The position numbers and the translations under genes are program-made. Of a stretch of DNA of 64,000 nt, positions 26,671 to 36,033 are shown piece by piece. Below the pieces are notes generated by a model. The model did no database searches and was not told the origin of the DNA. It saw only the letters and a program-made list of their open reading frames with translations. The stretch lies in the NCBI GenBank assembly GCA_965235415.1, contig CBDDXD010000001.1, positions 422,782 to 486,781 of the forward strand, read 5' to 3'. Source of the DNA: Fontibacterium subtropicum. GTDB taxonomy: Bacteria; Pseudomonadota; Alphaproteobacteria; Pelagibacterales; Pelagibacteraceae. Positions within the stretch are counted from its first letter, which is position 1. Each line of letters begins with the position of its first letter.

Positions 26671-27485
26671 TGTCATTAATTACAACAGACTGGTTAGATA
26701 AAAATCTTTTTAAAGAAGATGTTAAAATCTTAGATTGTTCTTGGCATATGCCTAATACTAAAAGATTTGGTAAAGATGAATTTTTAAATGAGCGCATTCC
26801 AGGATCACTCTTTTTTGATATCGATAAATTTTCAGACCCTTTGGCAAAATTTCCTCACACAATTCCCTCAGCAGACTTATTTGAGAAACTAAGCTCAGAA
26901 CTTGGAATTAAAAACTCAGATCATATTATAGTTTACGATAGTCTTGGTATTTTTAGCGCTCCTAGAGTTTGGTGGATGTTTAATTATTTTGGTCATAAAA
27001 AAATATCTATTCTTGATGGTGGTTTAGTTAAGTGGAAAAATGAAAATAAAAAAATAGATAAAGGACCTGAGAAAAAATTTCCAAAAAGTAATTTTAAATG
27101 TTCAATAAAACATGAAATGCTTGCACTAATTGATCATGTAAAAGAAAATATTAATAATAAAAAATTTGAATTAGTTGATGCAAGAAGCAAAGGTAGATTT
27201 AATGGCACTGAGAATGAACCAAGACCAGATATTAAGAGCGGTTCTATACCTAAAAGCTTTAATATGCCTTGGACAGAGTGCATTAATCCAATAACTAAAT
27301 GTTTTTTATCTAAAGAAGAACTTCAAAAAAAATTTAATGAAATAAATATTAATAAAAATTCTAAAGTTGTGTTTTCCTGTGGTTCGGGTGTTACAGCATG
27401 TATTGTCGCTAAAGCCTTTGAAATAATAGATGGCAATAAATTCTCAGTTTATGATGGCTCTTGGACTGAATGGGCTAGTCAATAA
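26670..27485 (+). CDS. sseA: 3-mercaptopyruvate/thiosulfate sulfurtransferase
   Basis: Two-domain rhodanese of 271 aa. The N-terminal inactive domain includes LDCSWHMPNTKRFGKDEF and ERIPGSLFFDID; the C-terminal domain carries the active-site loop CGSGVTAC with its nucleophilic Cys. The CGSGVTA loop is the form seen in mercaptopyruvate sulfurtransferases rather than CRKGVTA of thiosulfate enzymes. Translationally coupled to msrA. Transfers sulfur from mercaptopyruvate to an acceptor. Confidence 0.92.
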   Translation: MSLITTDWLDKNLFKEDVKILDCSWHMPNTKRFGKDEFLNERIPGSLFFDIDKFSDPLAKFPHTIPSADLFEKLSSELGIKNSDHIIVYDSLGIFSAPRVWWMFNYFGHKKISILDGGLVKWKNENKKIDKGPEKKFPKSNFKCSIKHEMLALIDHVKENINNKKFELVDARSKGRFNGTENEPRPDIKSGSIPKSFNMPWTECINPITKCFLSKEELQKKFNEININKNSKVVFSCGSGVTACIVAKAFEIIDGNKFSVYDGSWTEWASQ

Positions 27486-27542
27486 ATAAACCTCTATAAT
27501 CAAGTATATTTAAATAACAAAGAAATTTTTTTTTTAATTAAA

Positions 27543-27558
27543 GCATGTTATTACATGC
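27543..27558. repeat. Short inverted repeat before the efflux operon
   Basis: GCATGT and ACATGC separated by TATT, six bases before the ATG of the RND adaptor gene. A T-run precedes it at about 27522-27531. It may be an operator or an mRNA hairpin that covers the translation start, since no clear ribosome binding site is visible. Six-base arms can arise by chance. Confidence 0.35.
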
Positions 27559-27564
27559 CTCTTC

Positions 27565-28437
27565 ATGAATACGTCAAAAAAAATAATAATAGCTGTCAGT
27601 ATCATTGTTGTTCTTGTAGTTGCAATCATTAGTGGACGAATGATTTTAAACAATATTATTCAAAAAAAAATTAATGAAGTAAAACCAACTGAAGTTATTG
27701 CTCAAGAAGTTCAAAAGTTAGAATTTTACGAAAAGATAGAAACATTCGGCACAGCCTTAGCTAACCAATCATTCTCTATAAGAATTAAAAAAACGGATTT
27801 AATAAGTTCATTAGAATTTGATAAAAATTTAATGGTCCAAAAAAATCAACTCATCGCTCAATTAAAAACTGAAAAAATTACTGCTCCTTTTAGTGGTAGA
27901 CTTGGTGTTAGAGAAATTACCCCTGGGATTTTAGGAGGCGAAGATTCAATTATTGCAACTTTAGATGATATTGAAACAATAAAGATTGATATTAAAATTC
28001 CTGAAAGTTATTTAAATATTCTTAAAAAAGATTTAAAAATTAAAGCAAGTTCTGAAGCGTTCAAAGAAATTTTTATTGGAAATTTAGATACTGTAAGCGC
28101 TCGTGTTGATCCTATTACGAGATCCATTTTAGTTCAGGCAAAAATTAAAAACCCAAATTACAGAATAGTTCCTGGTATGCTAATCAATATCGAAATTATT
28201 TATAATGAAAAAACATCTTTAGGGGTTCCAGAAGAATCTTTAATTCTTCAAGGGAATAGAACTATTGTTTATAAAGTAATTGAAGACAAATCGGTTGCAC
28301 TTACCGAAGTAAAAACAGGAATCAGAAATTATGGAAAAGTTGAAATAATATCTGGATTAAATCCTGGTGATAAAATTGTAACAGAAGGCGTTTCTAAAAT
28401 TAGAGATAAAGCGCAAATAAAATTAATAAATAAATAA
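27565..28437 (+). CDS. RND efflux periplasmic adaptor (membrane fusion protein), hairpin apparently missing
   Basis: Periplasmic adaptor partnering the RND pump downstream. One N-terminal membrane anchor (about 5-27), then the first lipoyl half (ISSLEFDKNLMVQKNQLIAQL), the second lipoyl half (ITAPFSGRLGVREITPGI), a beta-barrel domain and the membrane-proximal domain ending GLNPGDKIVTEGVSKIRD. In ordinary adaptors about 70-80 residues of alpha-helical hairpin lie between the two lipoyl halves; here only about four residues separate them, leaving 290 aa rather than about 370. Ends three bases before the pump gene. Confidence 0.87.
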   Translation: MNTSKKIIIAVSIIVVLVVAIISGRMILNNIIQKKINEVKPTEVIAQEVQKLEFYEKIETFGTALANQSFSIRIKKTDLISSLEFDKNLMVQKNQLIAQLKTEKITAPFSGRLGVREITPGILGGEDSIIATLDDIETIKIDIKIPESYLNILKKDLKIKASSEAFKEIFIGNLDTVSARVDPITRSILVQAKIKNPNYRIVPGMLINIEIIYNEKTSLGVPEESLILQGNRTIVYKVIEDKSVALTEVKTGIRNYGKVEIISGLNPGDKIVTEGVSKIRDKAQIKLINK

Positions 28438-28440
28438 TAA

Positions 28441-31400
28441 ATGTTCTTAACCGACATCAGTATTAAACGTCCAGTTTTTGCGACTGTGATGTCGATTGTA
28501 CTCGTAATATTTGGTTTAGTTATATTTAACAAAATATCTGTTAGAGAGCTTCCTGATATTGATCCTAGTATTGTGACTGTTAGAACTCTTTACAAAGGAG
28601 CTTCTGCAGAAATTGTTGATTCTCAAATTACACAAAAAATTGAAGATATAGTTGGAGGAACTCCTGGACTTGCAACAATTGATTCTAAAAGTGAAGATGG
28701 GAGATCTGTGGTTCGGATGGAGTTTGAGCCTGGTGTTAGCGTTGATGAAGCTACTAACGATATTAGAGATAGAGTATCAAGAATTATTGATTTTCTTCCT
28801 GATAATGCCGGTCGCCCTGAAATTTTTAAAACATCAGAGGGCAGTACCATCACTATATGGTTAAGATTAAGAAGCCAAAATTTAAGTGATCTTGATCTAA
28901 GTGATTATGCTAGCAGATATTTAAAAGATTATTTTGCAAGTGTGGATGGCGTTGGACAGATTATTTTAGCTGGAGAAAAAGAAATATCCTTAAGAATCTG
29001 GATTAATCCATCTGCATTATCTGCGAGAGATTTAACTGTAGCAGATATTGAAAGTGCTTTATTAAAAGAGAACGTTGAATTCCCCTCAGGAAGATTAGAG
29101 TCTAAAAGAATGGATCTAACTCTTAAAGTCGACAAAAGTTACAAAAATGTTGAAGATTTTAGAAATTTACCTTTAAAAAAAGCAAGGGATGGATCTTTGG
29201 TTAAACTCAAAGATGTGGCTAAAGTTGAGTTTGGACCATTAAATATGAGAACCATGTTTAAGGGTAATGGATATCCTGTTGTTGGTATTGGTATTTATCA
29301 ACAATCAAATGCTAACACTATCTCTGTTGCTGATGGAGTTAAAAAGAAATTAATTGAAGTTAAAAAAAATTTACCTGAAGGAGCTCAGTTAGATGTAGCC
29401 TTTGACAGATCTAATTACATTCGTGTAGCGGTGAATGAAGTTTACGTAACTTTATTTATATCTGTAGCGCTTGTTATTGGCGTTATTTATTTATTCTTAG
29501 GAAATTTTAGTTCGGTAATTATTCCAACTCTTGCCATACCCGTTTCATTAATTTCAACTTTTTTATTAATTTATGCGGCAAATTTTAGTTTAAATTTATT
29601 TACTTTAATGGCACTTGTTATTGCAATTGGTCTTGTAGTCGATGATGCAATTGTGATGTTAGAAAATATTTATAGAAGAGTCGAAACTGGAGAAACTCCA
29701 CTTATCGCCTCCTATAAAGGAGCCAGTCAAGTTTCCTTTGCAATTATCGCAACAACAGTGGTGTTAATTGCAGTTTTTGTACCTCTTATTTTTGTCAAAG
29801 GAATTGTTGGAAAATTGTTTACAGAACTTGCTCTAACTCTTACTTTTTCAATAATAATTTCTGCATTTGTTGCACTTACTCTATCTCCAATGCTTGCTTC
29901 AAAATATCTTGTAACAACTCATTCTAAGCCTGCATTTCTAAAAAAATTCGATGGCTATTTAGAAAAATTTTCAAATTTCTATTTTGAAACACTGTTGCTT
30001 CTCCTTTATAAAAAAAAAGAAATCATTATATTTTTAATAAGTGTTTTAGTTGCTGTTATTATTTTATTCAAAATCACACCTAAAGAATTAATTCCACCAG
30101 AAGATCGTGGTGTCTTTTATGTTGTTATTCAAGCACCCGATGGTTCTGGGTTTGATTATACAAAAGAAAAAACTGAAAATATTGAAAAAGTATTTTTACA
30201 AGATTTAGGGAAAGGTACTTACAAAGAAATTCTTGCTCGTGTTCCAGGATTTCAAAGTGGAATAGATCAAGTAAATACTGGATTTCTTGTAGTTTTGTTA
30301 GAGGACTGGGGAAAAAGAAAAAAATTCTCTAATCAAGATTTAGGAGGAGTATTTCAAAAATTAAATTCTTTTCCAGGGGTTAAAGCATTTCCAATTATGC
30401 CTCAGGGTTTAAGAGGCGGAGCTGGCGATAAACCAATACAATTTGTGATCAAAGGAAATACTTATGAAGAATTAATAAAATGGAAGGAAATATTAAAATC
30501 AGAAATTGTAAAAAATAAAAATTTAGTAAACGTGGATGATGATTTAGATTTAACTAGGCCACAATTAAAAATTAAAATTAATGCAGATAAAGCTGCAGAC
30601 TTAGGCGTTTCTGTTGAATCTATTAGTAAAGCTATTGAGACAATGTTTGGATCAAAAGAGGTTACTAAATATACAAAAGAAGGAAGAGAATATTCTGTAA
30701 TGTTACAGGCTGATGTTAAAAATCGACAGGAGCCTTCAAATCTTAACAAAGTAGCGGTTAGATCTAATAGTGGTAAATTAGTTCCTTTATCAAGTGTTGC
30801 AACATTCTATGAAGAATCAACTTTTACATCTTTAAACAGATATAATAGGCAACGAGCTGTCACCATTACAGCAAGGCTTGTTGGTAATTATACAATTAGT
30901 GAGGCTCTTGGTTACTTAGAAAATCTTGCTAAAGAAAAATTACCCCCTTATGCAAGAATTGATTATAAAGGAGAATCTTTAGAGTATAAAAATACAAGCT
31001 CAGACATTTATTTTATTTTCTTGCTTGCATTATTTACTGCCTATCTTTCTTTAGCTGCTCAATTTGAAAACTGGAAGCACCCACTAACCATTATGTTAAC
31101 TGTTCCACTTGCTATTTTAGGTGGAATTATTGGTCTTTGGGTTATTGGAAGTTCATTAAATATTTATAGTCAAATTGCACTTATAGTTCTAATTGGTCTT
31201 GCCGCCAAAAATGGAATTTTAATAGTAGAATTTGCAAACCAATTAAGAACTGAAGGGCTTAAATTAAAAGAAGCCATCATTGAGTCATGCAGAGTTCGAT
31301 TGAGACCTATTTTAATGACTTCAGCATCAACGGTTATTGGAGTCATTCCATTAATTTTTGCAACAGGACCTGGAGCTGCAAGCAGAGCAACTGTTGGTAT

Positions 31401-31548
31401 TGTCATTTTTATGGGAATGTTTTTTGCAACTTTATTTACTCTTTACGTAATTCCAGTGATGTATTTAATTATTGGAAAAAATACAGGAAGAATTGACGCT
31501 GTTGAGATTGAACTTGAAAAACAGTTAAAAGAGTCTTCTAATAAATAA
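28441..31548 (+). CDS. RND multidrug efflux pump, AcrB/MexF-type (HAE1)
   Basis: Inner-membrane proton-driven exporter of 1035 aa. Order of parts is typical: TM1, first periplasmic porter/docking loop, TM2-7, second periplasmic loop, TM8-12. The N-terminus FLTDISIKRPVFATVMSIVL and the TM4 proton-relay pair in GLVVDDAIVMLENIYRR are intact, as is the later IGLAAKNGILIVEFANQLR. Partner of the adaptor gene just upstream; no outer-membrane TolC gene is nearby, so one must be supplied elsewhere. The 3' end overlaps the convergent transglycosylase by 11 bases. Confidence 0.95.
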   Translation: MFLTDISIKRPVFATVMSIVLVIFGLVIFNKISVRELPDIDPSIVTVRTLYKGASAEIVDSQITQKIEDIVGGTPGLATIDSKSEDGRSVVRMEFEPGVSVDEATNDIRDRVSRIIDFLPDNAGRPEIFKTSEGSTITIWLRLRSQNLSDLDLSDYASRYLKDYFASVDGVGQIILAGEKEISLRIWINPSALSARDLTVADIESALLKENVEFPSGRLESKRMDLTLKVDKSYKNVEDFRNLPLKKARDGSLVKLKDVAKVEFGPLNMRTMFKGNGYPVVGIGIYQQSNANTISVADGVKKKLIEVKKNLPEGAQLDVAFDRSNYIRVAVNEVYVTLFISVALVIGVIYLFLGNFSSVIIPTLAIPVSLISTFLLIYAANFSLNLFTLMALVIAIGLVVDDAIVMLENIYRRVETGETPLIASYKGASQVSFAIIATTVVLIAVFVPLIFVKGIVGKLFTELALTLTFSIIISAFVALTLSPMLASKYLVTTHSKPAFLKKFDGYLEKFSNFYFETLLLLLYKKKEIIIFLISVLVAVIILFKITPKELIPPEDRGVFYVVIQAPDGSGFDYTKEKTENIEKVFLQDLGKGTYKEILARVPGFQSGIDQVNTGFLVVLLEDWGKRKKFSNQDLGGVFQKLNSFPGVKAFPIMPQGLRGGAGDKPIQFVIKGNTYEELIKWKEILKSEIVKNKNLVNVDDDLDLTRPQLKIKINADKAADLGVSVESISKAIETMFGSKEVTKYTKEGREYSVMLQADVKNRQEPSNLNKVAVRSNSGKLVPLSSVATFYEESTFTSLNRYNRQRAVTITARLVGNYTISEALGYLENLAKEKLPPYARIDYKGESLEYKNTSSDIYFIFLLALFTAYLSLAAQFENWKHPLTIMLTVPLAILGGIIGLWVIGSSLNIYSQIALIVLIGLAAKNGILIVEFANQLRTEGLKLKEAIIESCRVRLRPILMTSASTVIGVIPLIFATGPGAASRATVGIVIFMGMFFATLFTLYVIPVMYLIIGKNTGRIDAVEIELEKQLKESSNK

Positions 31549-32140
31549 AATACTTATTCGTTGTTAATTGATTTTTGCACTGGTTTAGTTGAGCCTTATA
31601 TTTTTTAGCAACTCTTTCTACTTCTCTTGCATATGGAATAACTTTTGGTGATTTTTTATAATCTTTAAAGTTTCCCCAGCCCTCATGATAAGCAATATAT
31701 TGTTTAAAATAATCATCTTTCGAAATTTTTAATAACTGACTACTCTTATTTATGTACCAACCAATAAAATCCACTGAATCGTTAAAACTTATTCTAAGAG
31801 CAAGGGGTTGATCTGTTTCGCGTACAAACTGATCCCAAGTTTTATTTATAGCTTGAGAATATCCAAAAGCACTCGATTTCCTTTTATAAGGAATAACTTT
31901 AAATAATTTATCCCACTCAGGTGCCGCTAGCCAATCAAAATCAGATTCTCTTTGAATGATTGCCATTTGTAGTTCGATAGGCGCTCCCCATTTCTTTTCT
32001 GAATTTTTTACAAATTTGTACCAAAAATAATTATCAGTGAACATAAGACATGTATTGGAAGTATCTCTTGGTGCTGAAATACAAGAAGTAATAAATAAAA
32101 GAGATAAATATAATAAAAATTTAAATCTATTTCGAATCAT
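31538..32140 (-). CDS. Lipoprotein with lytic-transglycosylase (SLT) domain
   Basis: About 200 aa. I set the start at ATG 32140 because this gives a lipoprotein signal (MIRNRFKFLLYLSLLFITSC with lipobox ITSC); a start further upstream would overlap cutA and bury the signal. The body has the SLT-like elements AIIQRESDFDWLAAP (catalytic Glu in RESDF), SSAFGYSQAINKTW and AYHEGWGNF. Predicted to be anchored to the envelope and to act on peptidoglycan glycan strands. Downstream of cutA on the same strand. Confidence 0.85.
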   Translation of the reverse strand: MIRNRFKFLLYLSLLFITSCISAPRDTSNTCLMFTDNYFWYKFVKNSEKKWGAPIELQMAIIQRESDFDWLAAPEWDKLFKVIPYKRKSSAFGYSQAINKTWDQFVRETDQPLALRISFNDSVDFIGWYINKSSQLLKISKDDYFKQYIAYHEGWGNFKDYKKSPKVIPYAREVERVAKKYKAQLNQCKNQLTTNKYFIY

Positions 32141-32165
32141 TAAATTAAACTTATTGTAAAAAATT

Positions 32166-32486
32166 TTATTTGGTAGAACTTTTGATCCAACGTAAAAAAT
32201 CTTTATTACCATTTCTTATATCTACAAAAACAATACATGGACATTCATAAGAGCTAATTTTTTTTACATGAATAATAATTTTATTTATGTTTTTTTTTAC
32301 TGTTTTTCCAATAAGAACACTTTCATTTGCGATACTAATTTTTTTCTTATTCCATCTAAAATAAGATTTTATATTTGGAATTATATTTGCACATGCAACC
32401 AGATCTTTTGTAACAAGGTCGTAAGCTATTTTATTTGCTTCAACTTTATTCTTACAAGTCACATAAAATAATTTATAATCACTCAT
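32166..32486 (-). CDS. cutA: CutA divalent-ion tolerance family protein
   Basis: A 106-aa trimeric ferredoxin-like protein. Family sequence is visible in VTCKNKVEANKIAYDLV, ACANIIPNIKSYFRWNKKK and the C-terminal HPYxxP-type region, here SSYECPCIVFVDIRNGN, where the usual His is not obvious. Annotated in other bacteria as periodic copper tolerance protein, though molecular function is uncertain. Co-oriented with the downstream transglycosylase lipoprotein; divergent from gpmA. Confidence 0.9.
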   Translation of the reverse strand: MSDYKLFYVTCKNKVEANKIAYDLVTKDLVACANIIPNIKSYFRWNKKKISIANESVLIGKTVKKNINKIIIHVKKISSYECPCIVFVDIRNGNKDFLRWIKSSTK

Positions 32487-32519
32487 AAATTTTTAGTACC
32501 ACAATTTAAAAAATAAAAA

Positions 32520-33242
32520 ATGTATAATTTAATTTTAGTAAGACATGGACAAAGTCAGTGGAATTTAGAAAATAGATTCACAGGATGGTACGATGCCGAG
32601 CTTACTAGACAAGGAATTGACGAGGCTCAACAAGCAGGTTCTTTAATCAAAAATCTTAACATCAATTTTTGTTACGCATTTACCTCTTTTCAAAAAAGAG
32701 CAATTTTAACTTTGGATGAAATAAATAAGAAACTAGATCTAAGCATTAAAAATATATTTAAAGCTTGGGAATTAAACGAAAGACATTATGGGGCTCTACA
32801 GGGTCTTAATAAAGAAGAAACAGCAAAAAAACATGGTGAGCAACAAGTAAAAATTTGGAGAAGAAGTTATGATATTCCTCCTCCGCCAATGGATAAAAGT
32901 AATCCTGATCATCCAGTTCACTATCCTATCTATAAAAACATTAATAAGGATTTAATTCCAGATACTGAGTCTTTAAAAGATACTTTTAAAAGAGTTATTC
33001 CTTATTATGAAAAAAATATTTTACCTGTTTTAAAAAAAGAAAAAAATGTGATCGTTTCAGCTCATGGTAATAGTTTAAGATCCCTTTGTAAAAAAATATT
33101 TAATATTAATGATAAATCGATTGTTGAATTAGAAATTCCAACTGGAAATCCAATTCATATAATATTTAATAAAGATATGAGTTTATCAAATTATTTATAT
33201 CTTGATAAAAAAAGAGCTAAAAGAATCTTAATTAATGAATAA
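32520..33242 (+). CDS. gpmA: 2,3-bisphosphoglycerate-dependent phosphoglycerate mutase
   Basis: Glycolytic/gluconeogenic enzyme interconverting 3- and 2-phosphoglycerate. The catalytic histidine motif LVRHGQSQWN (His 9), FTGWYDAELT, the ERHYGALQG motif and the second catalytic His in SAHGNSLR are all present. Length of 240 aa is slightly short of the usual 245-250 but complete. Its 3' end overlaps the convergent nucleotidyltransferase gene by 11 bases. Confidence 0.95.
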   Translation: MYNLILVRHGQSQWNLENRFTGWYDAELTRQGIDEAQQAGSLIKNLNINFCYAFTSFQKRAILTLDEINKKLDLSIKNIFKAWELNERHYGALQGLNKEETAKKHGEQQVKIWRRSYDIPPPPMDKSNPDHPVHYPIYKNINKDLIPDTESLKDTFKRVIPYYEKNILPVLKKEKNVIVSAHGNSLRSLCKKIFNINDKSIVELEIPTGNPIHIIFNKDMSLSNYLYLDKKRAKRILINE

Positions 33243-33936
33243 GATCTAATTGTTTTAGTTTCTCGTAAATTTGTAAATCCGTTACGTGATAAAATATATT
33301 TTGCGCAACTTCTCCAACCATTTTTTTATCAGCGATTGCTTCGTCCCAAACTGGTTGAATTGAAAAATTTTCTTTTTTTTTATTTTTTAATAAAATTGGA
33401 TTAACAATTTGACAACCTGTAAAAATTAAATTGTTTGCATCACCTGGTTGTCTAAATAAAAAAGGTTCTGATTTTATAGTAAAATCACCTTTTAAGGTTT
33501 TATCAAAACTATTTTCTTTCTTAATCATCAAAAGACCAGAATTAGCATTATGCTTAGTAAAATTGTTATATAAATTTTTTAAAGGTAATAAATATTGATC
33601 GGACCAGATTGTATCACTATTTATAGAAATAAAAGGTTTATCTTGAAAAAAATCTAATGCATTTCGAATTCCACCCCCTGTGCCTAGAATATTCTTCTCT
33701 GTAAAAATTTTAATATCATATTTATTTTTATTATTTTCAGCAAAAGATATGATCTGATCTCCTAAATGATGAGTATTAATTGCAAAATTTGTTACCCCAA
33801 ATTTTTTTAAAAAATTTAAAGTATTTTCAAGTAGACTGACATTATTAATTTTTAGTAATGGTTTTGGCGTAATATTTGTAAGTGGCAGAACTCTTTTTCC
33901 AAATCCTGCAGCTAAAACAATTGCTCTTTCAATCAT
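33232..33936 (-). CDS. Sugar-1-phosphate nucleotidyltransferase (MurU-like)
   Basis: A 234-aa Rossmann-type nucleotidyltransferase. The nucleotide-binding signature is AIVLAAGFGKRVLPLTNITPKPL, the metal-site Asp lies in FISINSDTIW, and LGTGGGIRNALDFF is typical of the MurU/mannose-1-phosphate guanylyltransferase group. MurU makes UDP-MurNAc in peptidoglycan recycling, which would suit the AmpG-like gene at the window end, but substrate is not certain. Its start overlaps the argF stop by four bases, so it lies in the argD-argF unit. Confidence 0.82.
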   Translation of the reverse strand: MIERAIVLAAGFGKRVLPLTNITPKPLLKINNVSLLENTLNFLKKFGVTNFAINTHHLGDQIISFAENNKNKYDIKIFTEKNILGTGGGIRNALDFFQDKPFISINSDTIWSDQYLLPLKNLYNNFTKHNANSGLLMIKKENSFDKTLKGDFTIKSEPFLFRQPGDANNLIFTGCQIVNPILLKNKKKENFSIQPVWDEAIADKKMVGEVAQNIFYHVTDLQIYEKLKQLDLIH

Positions 33937-34862
33937 TTACCTTTTAAACACCACTCAATAATACCCTTTTGACAATGAAGTCTATTTTCAGCCTGTTGCC
34001 ACACTACTGATTGGTTACCATCAATAACTCCAGCGCTTACTTCTTCTCCTCTTTGAGCAGGTAAATCATGCATAAAAATTGCATCTTTTTTTGCAATTTT
34101 CATTAACTTTTCATTAACTTGAAAATTCTTAAATGCTTTTCTTTTTTTATTTAAATTTCCTTTATCACCCATAGAAATCCATTTATCAGTCATGATACAA
34201 TCTGCATTATCTGCCGCATCTTTTGCATCATGTAATATCTCAATATCTGCTTTTTTCTTGTGGGCCCAAGCAATAACTTTTTTTGATGGCATAAATTCTC
34301 TTGGACATGCAATTTTTAACTCAAAATCAAATTGCGTGGCTGCCTCGATTAAAGAATTTGTAACGTTATTACCATCACCTACCCAAACAATTTTTTTACC
34401 TTGTATAGATCCTTTTATTTCCTCAAACGTCATTACATCGCTTAAAATCTGACAAGGATGACTATCGTTAGTAAGTCCATTAATTATAGGCACTGTTAGA
34501 AGCTTTGAGAATTTTAATAAAGTACTATGTTCAAAAGTTCTAAGCATAATAATATCCGAGAAGACAGAAAAAATTCTTGCTGTATCTTCAATAGTCTCAC
34601 CACCAATACCAACATGCAAATTCTCAGAATTAATAACTATCGTTTGTCCCCCTAACTGTCTCATCGCTAAATCAAAGGATAATCTTGTTCTTGTAGATGG
34701 TTTTTCAAAAACCATAAGCAGCATTTTGCCATTTAAAGGACTATCTTTATCAACAAGAACTTTGCCTTTATTATTTCTATTCTTTTTTCTATTCTTAGAA
34801 TTTTCAACAATTTGTCTTAATTCTTTTTTATTAATCAGACTTAAATCTAAAAAATGTTTCAT
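33933..34862 (-). CDS. argF: Ornithine carbamoyltransferase, HCLP motif altered
   Basis: Makes citrulline from ornithine and carbamoyl phosphate. Carbamoyl-phosphate motif is EKPSTRTRLSFD, followed by HPCQILSD; the ornithine loop SMG occurs in TDKWISMGDKGN. The HCLP motif reads HDLPAQRG: Asp at residue 266 replaces the Cys that normally contacts ornithine. The base sequence is unambiguous (GAT). Length of 309 aa is normal and the remaining sites intact, so the enzyme is probably active. Two bases downstream of argD. Confidence 0.93.
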   Translation of the reverse strand: MKHFLDLSLINKKELRQIVENSKNRKKNRNNKGKVLVDKDSPLNGKMLLMVFEKPSTRTRLSFDLAMRQLGGQTIVINSENLHVGIGGETIEDTARIFSVFSDIIMLRTFEHSTLLKFSKLLTVPIINGLTNDSHPCQILSDVMTFEEIKGSIQGKKIVWVGDGNNVTNSLIEAATQFDFELKIACPREFMPSKKVIAWAHKKKADIEILHDAKDAADNADCIMTDKWISMGDKGNLNKKRKAFKNFQVNEKLMKIAKKDAIFMHDLPAQRGEEVSAGVIDGNQSVVWQQAENRLHCQKGIIEWCLKGK

Positions 34863-34864
34863 AA

Positions 34865-36028
34865 TTAAAATTCAGAACAAGTTTTTGCAATTATTTTTAT
34901 TGCTTCATCAATATCTTTTTTTTCAACAATAAGTGGGGGTAATAATCTTACAACATTGTCGCCGGCTTTTACTGCCAGCATCTTATTTTGAAATAAATGA
35001 TCTAAAAACTTATTATTATCTACTTTTAACTTAATTCCTCTTAAAAGACCAATTCCTCTTACTTGGTCAATAATGTTACTATATTTTTTTTGTACTTCTT
35101 TTAATTTTATCTCAAAATAATTACCAACTTCTTGAACATTTTCTAAAAATCCTTTTTGCAAAATAATATCTAATACCGCATTACCAACACTCATAGCTAA
35201 AGGATTTCCTCCAAATGTACTACCATGAGTTCCCGGTTTCATTCCAATTGCAACTTTTTTATTTACTAAGCATGCGCCTATTGGAAAGCCTCCACCAATT
35301 CCTTTTGCAATAGGAACAATATCTGGAACAATATTAGCCCATTCAAATGCAAAGAATTTTCCAGATCTTCCAACTCCACACTGAACCTCATCTAAAATGA
35401 GTAAAATTCCATTATCATCACAAAGCTTTCTTAAAGGTTTAAGACAATAATCTGGGACAACTCTAACCCCGCCTTCTCCTTGGACTGTTTCAATCATTAT
35501 GGCAGCAGTATTTTTTGTAATCGCTTTTTTCAAAGCCTCATGATCTCCAAATGGAACTTGATCAAAACCATCTACTTTAGGACCAAATCCTAAGGTGTGT
35601 TCTTTATTATTAGCTGCGAATAAAGAAGCTAAGGTTCTTCCATGAAAAGCACCTTCAAAAGTAATAATTCTATTTCTTTCAGGCTGACCAGTTTCATAAA
35701 AATATTTTCTTGCAACTTTAATACTTGCCTCTGTTGCCTCTGCTCCAGAATTTACAAATATTACAAAATCTGCAAAAGTATTATCAGTTAATCTTTTAGC
35801 TAATTTTTCTTGTTCAGGAATTGTAAAAGCATTGGACACATGCCACAATTTTTCAGATTGTTTTTTTATGGTCTCAACCAAGTGAGGATGACAATGTCCT
35901 AATGAATTTACAGCAATACCAGAAACAAAATCTAAATACTTCTCTCCCGTAGTTGATGTAAGATAAACTCCTTTTCCTTCTGAAAAAGAAATATCTCTTC
36001 TTTTATATGTGCCTAATATTGAACTCAT
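34865..36028 (-). CDS. argD: Acetylornithine / succinyldiaminopimelate aminotransferase
   Basis: PLP-dependent class III aminotransferase (387 aa) of arginine synthesis; ArgD often also serves the succinyl-DAP step of lysine synthesis, whose other genes dapD and dapE are in this window. Motifs are VNSGAEATEASIKVARKY, ILDEVQCGVGRSGKFFAFEW and the Schiff-base Lys in IPIAKGIGGGFPIGA. Directly precedes argF; six bases after the ABC permease gene. Confidence 0.94.
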   Translation of the reverse strand: MSSILGTYKRRDISFSEGKGVYLTSTTGEKYLDFVSGIAVNSLGHCHPHLVETIKKQSEKLWHVSNAFTIPEQEKLAKRLTDNTFADFVIFVNSGAEATEASIKVARKYFYETGQPERNRIITFEGAFHGRTLASLFAANNKEHTLGFGPKVDGFDQVPFGDHEALKKAITKNTAAIMIETVQGEGGVRVVPDYCLKPLRKLCDDNGILLILDEVQCGVGRSGKFFAFEWANIVPDIVPIAKGIGGGFPIGACLVNKKVAIGMKPGTHGSTFGGNPLAMSVGNAVLDIILQKGFLENVQEVGNYFEIKLKEVQKKYSNIIDQVRGIGLLRGIKLKVDNNKFLDHLFQNKMLAVKAGDNVVRLLPPLIVEKKDIDEAIKIIAKTCSEF

Positions 36029-36033
36029 GGAAG

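Noticed and set aside
31287..31496. Alternate-frame reading within the RND pump gene
   Set aside because: It lies fully inside a conserved membrane segment of the pump and resembles no known protein.
32141..32212. Longer form of the transglycosylase lipoprotein
   Set aside because: It overlaps cutA and hides the lipoprotein signal, which starts cleanly at 32140.
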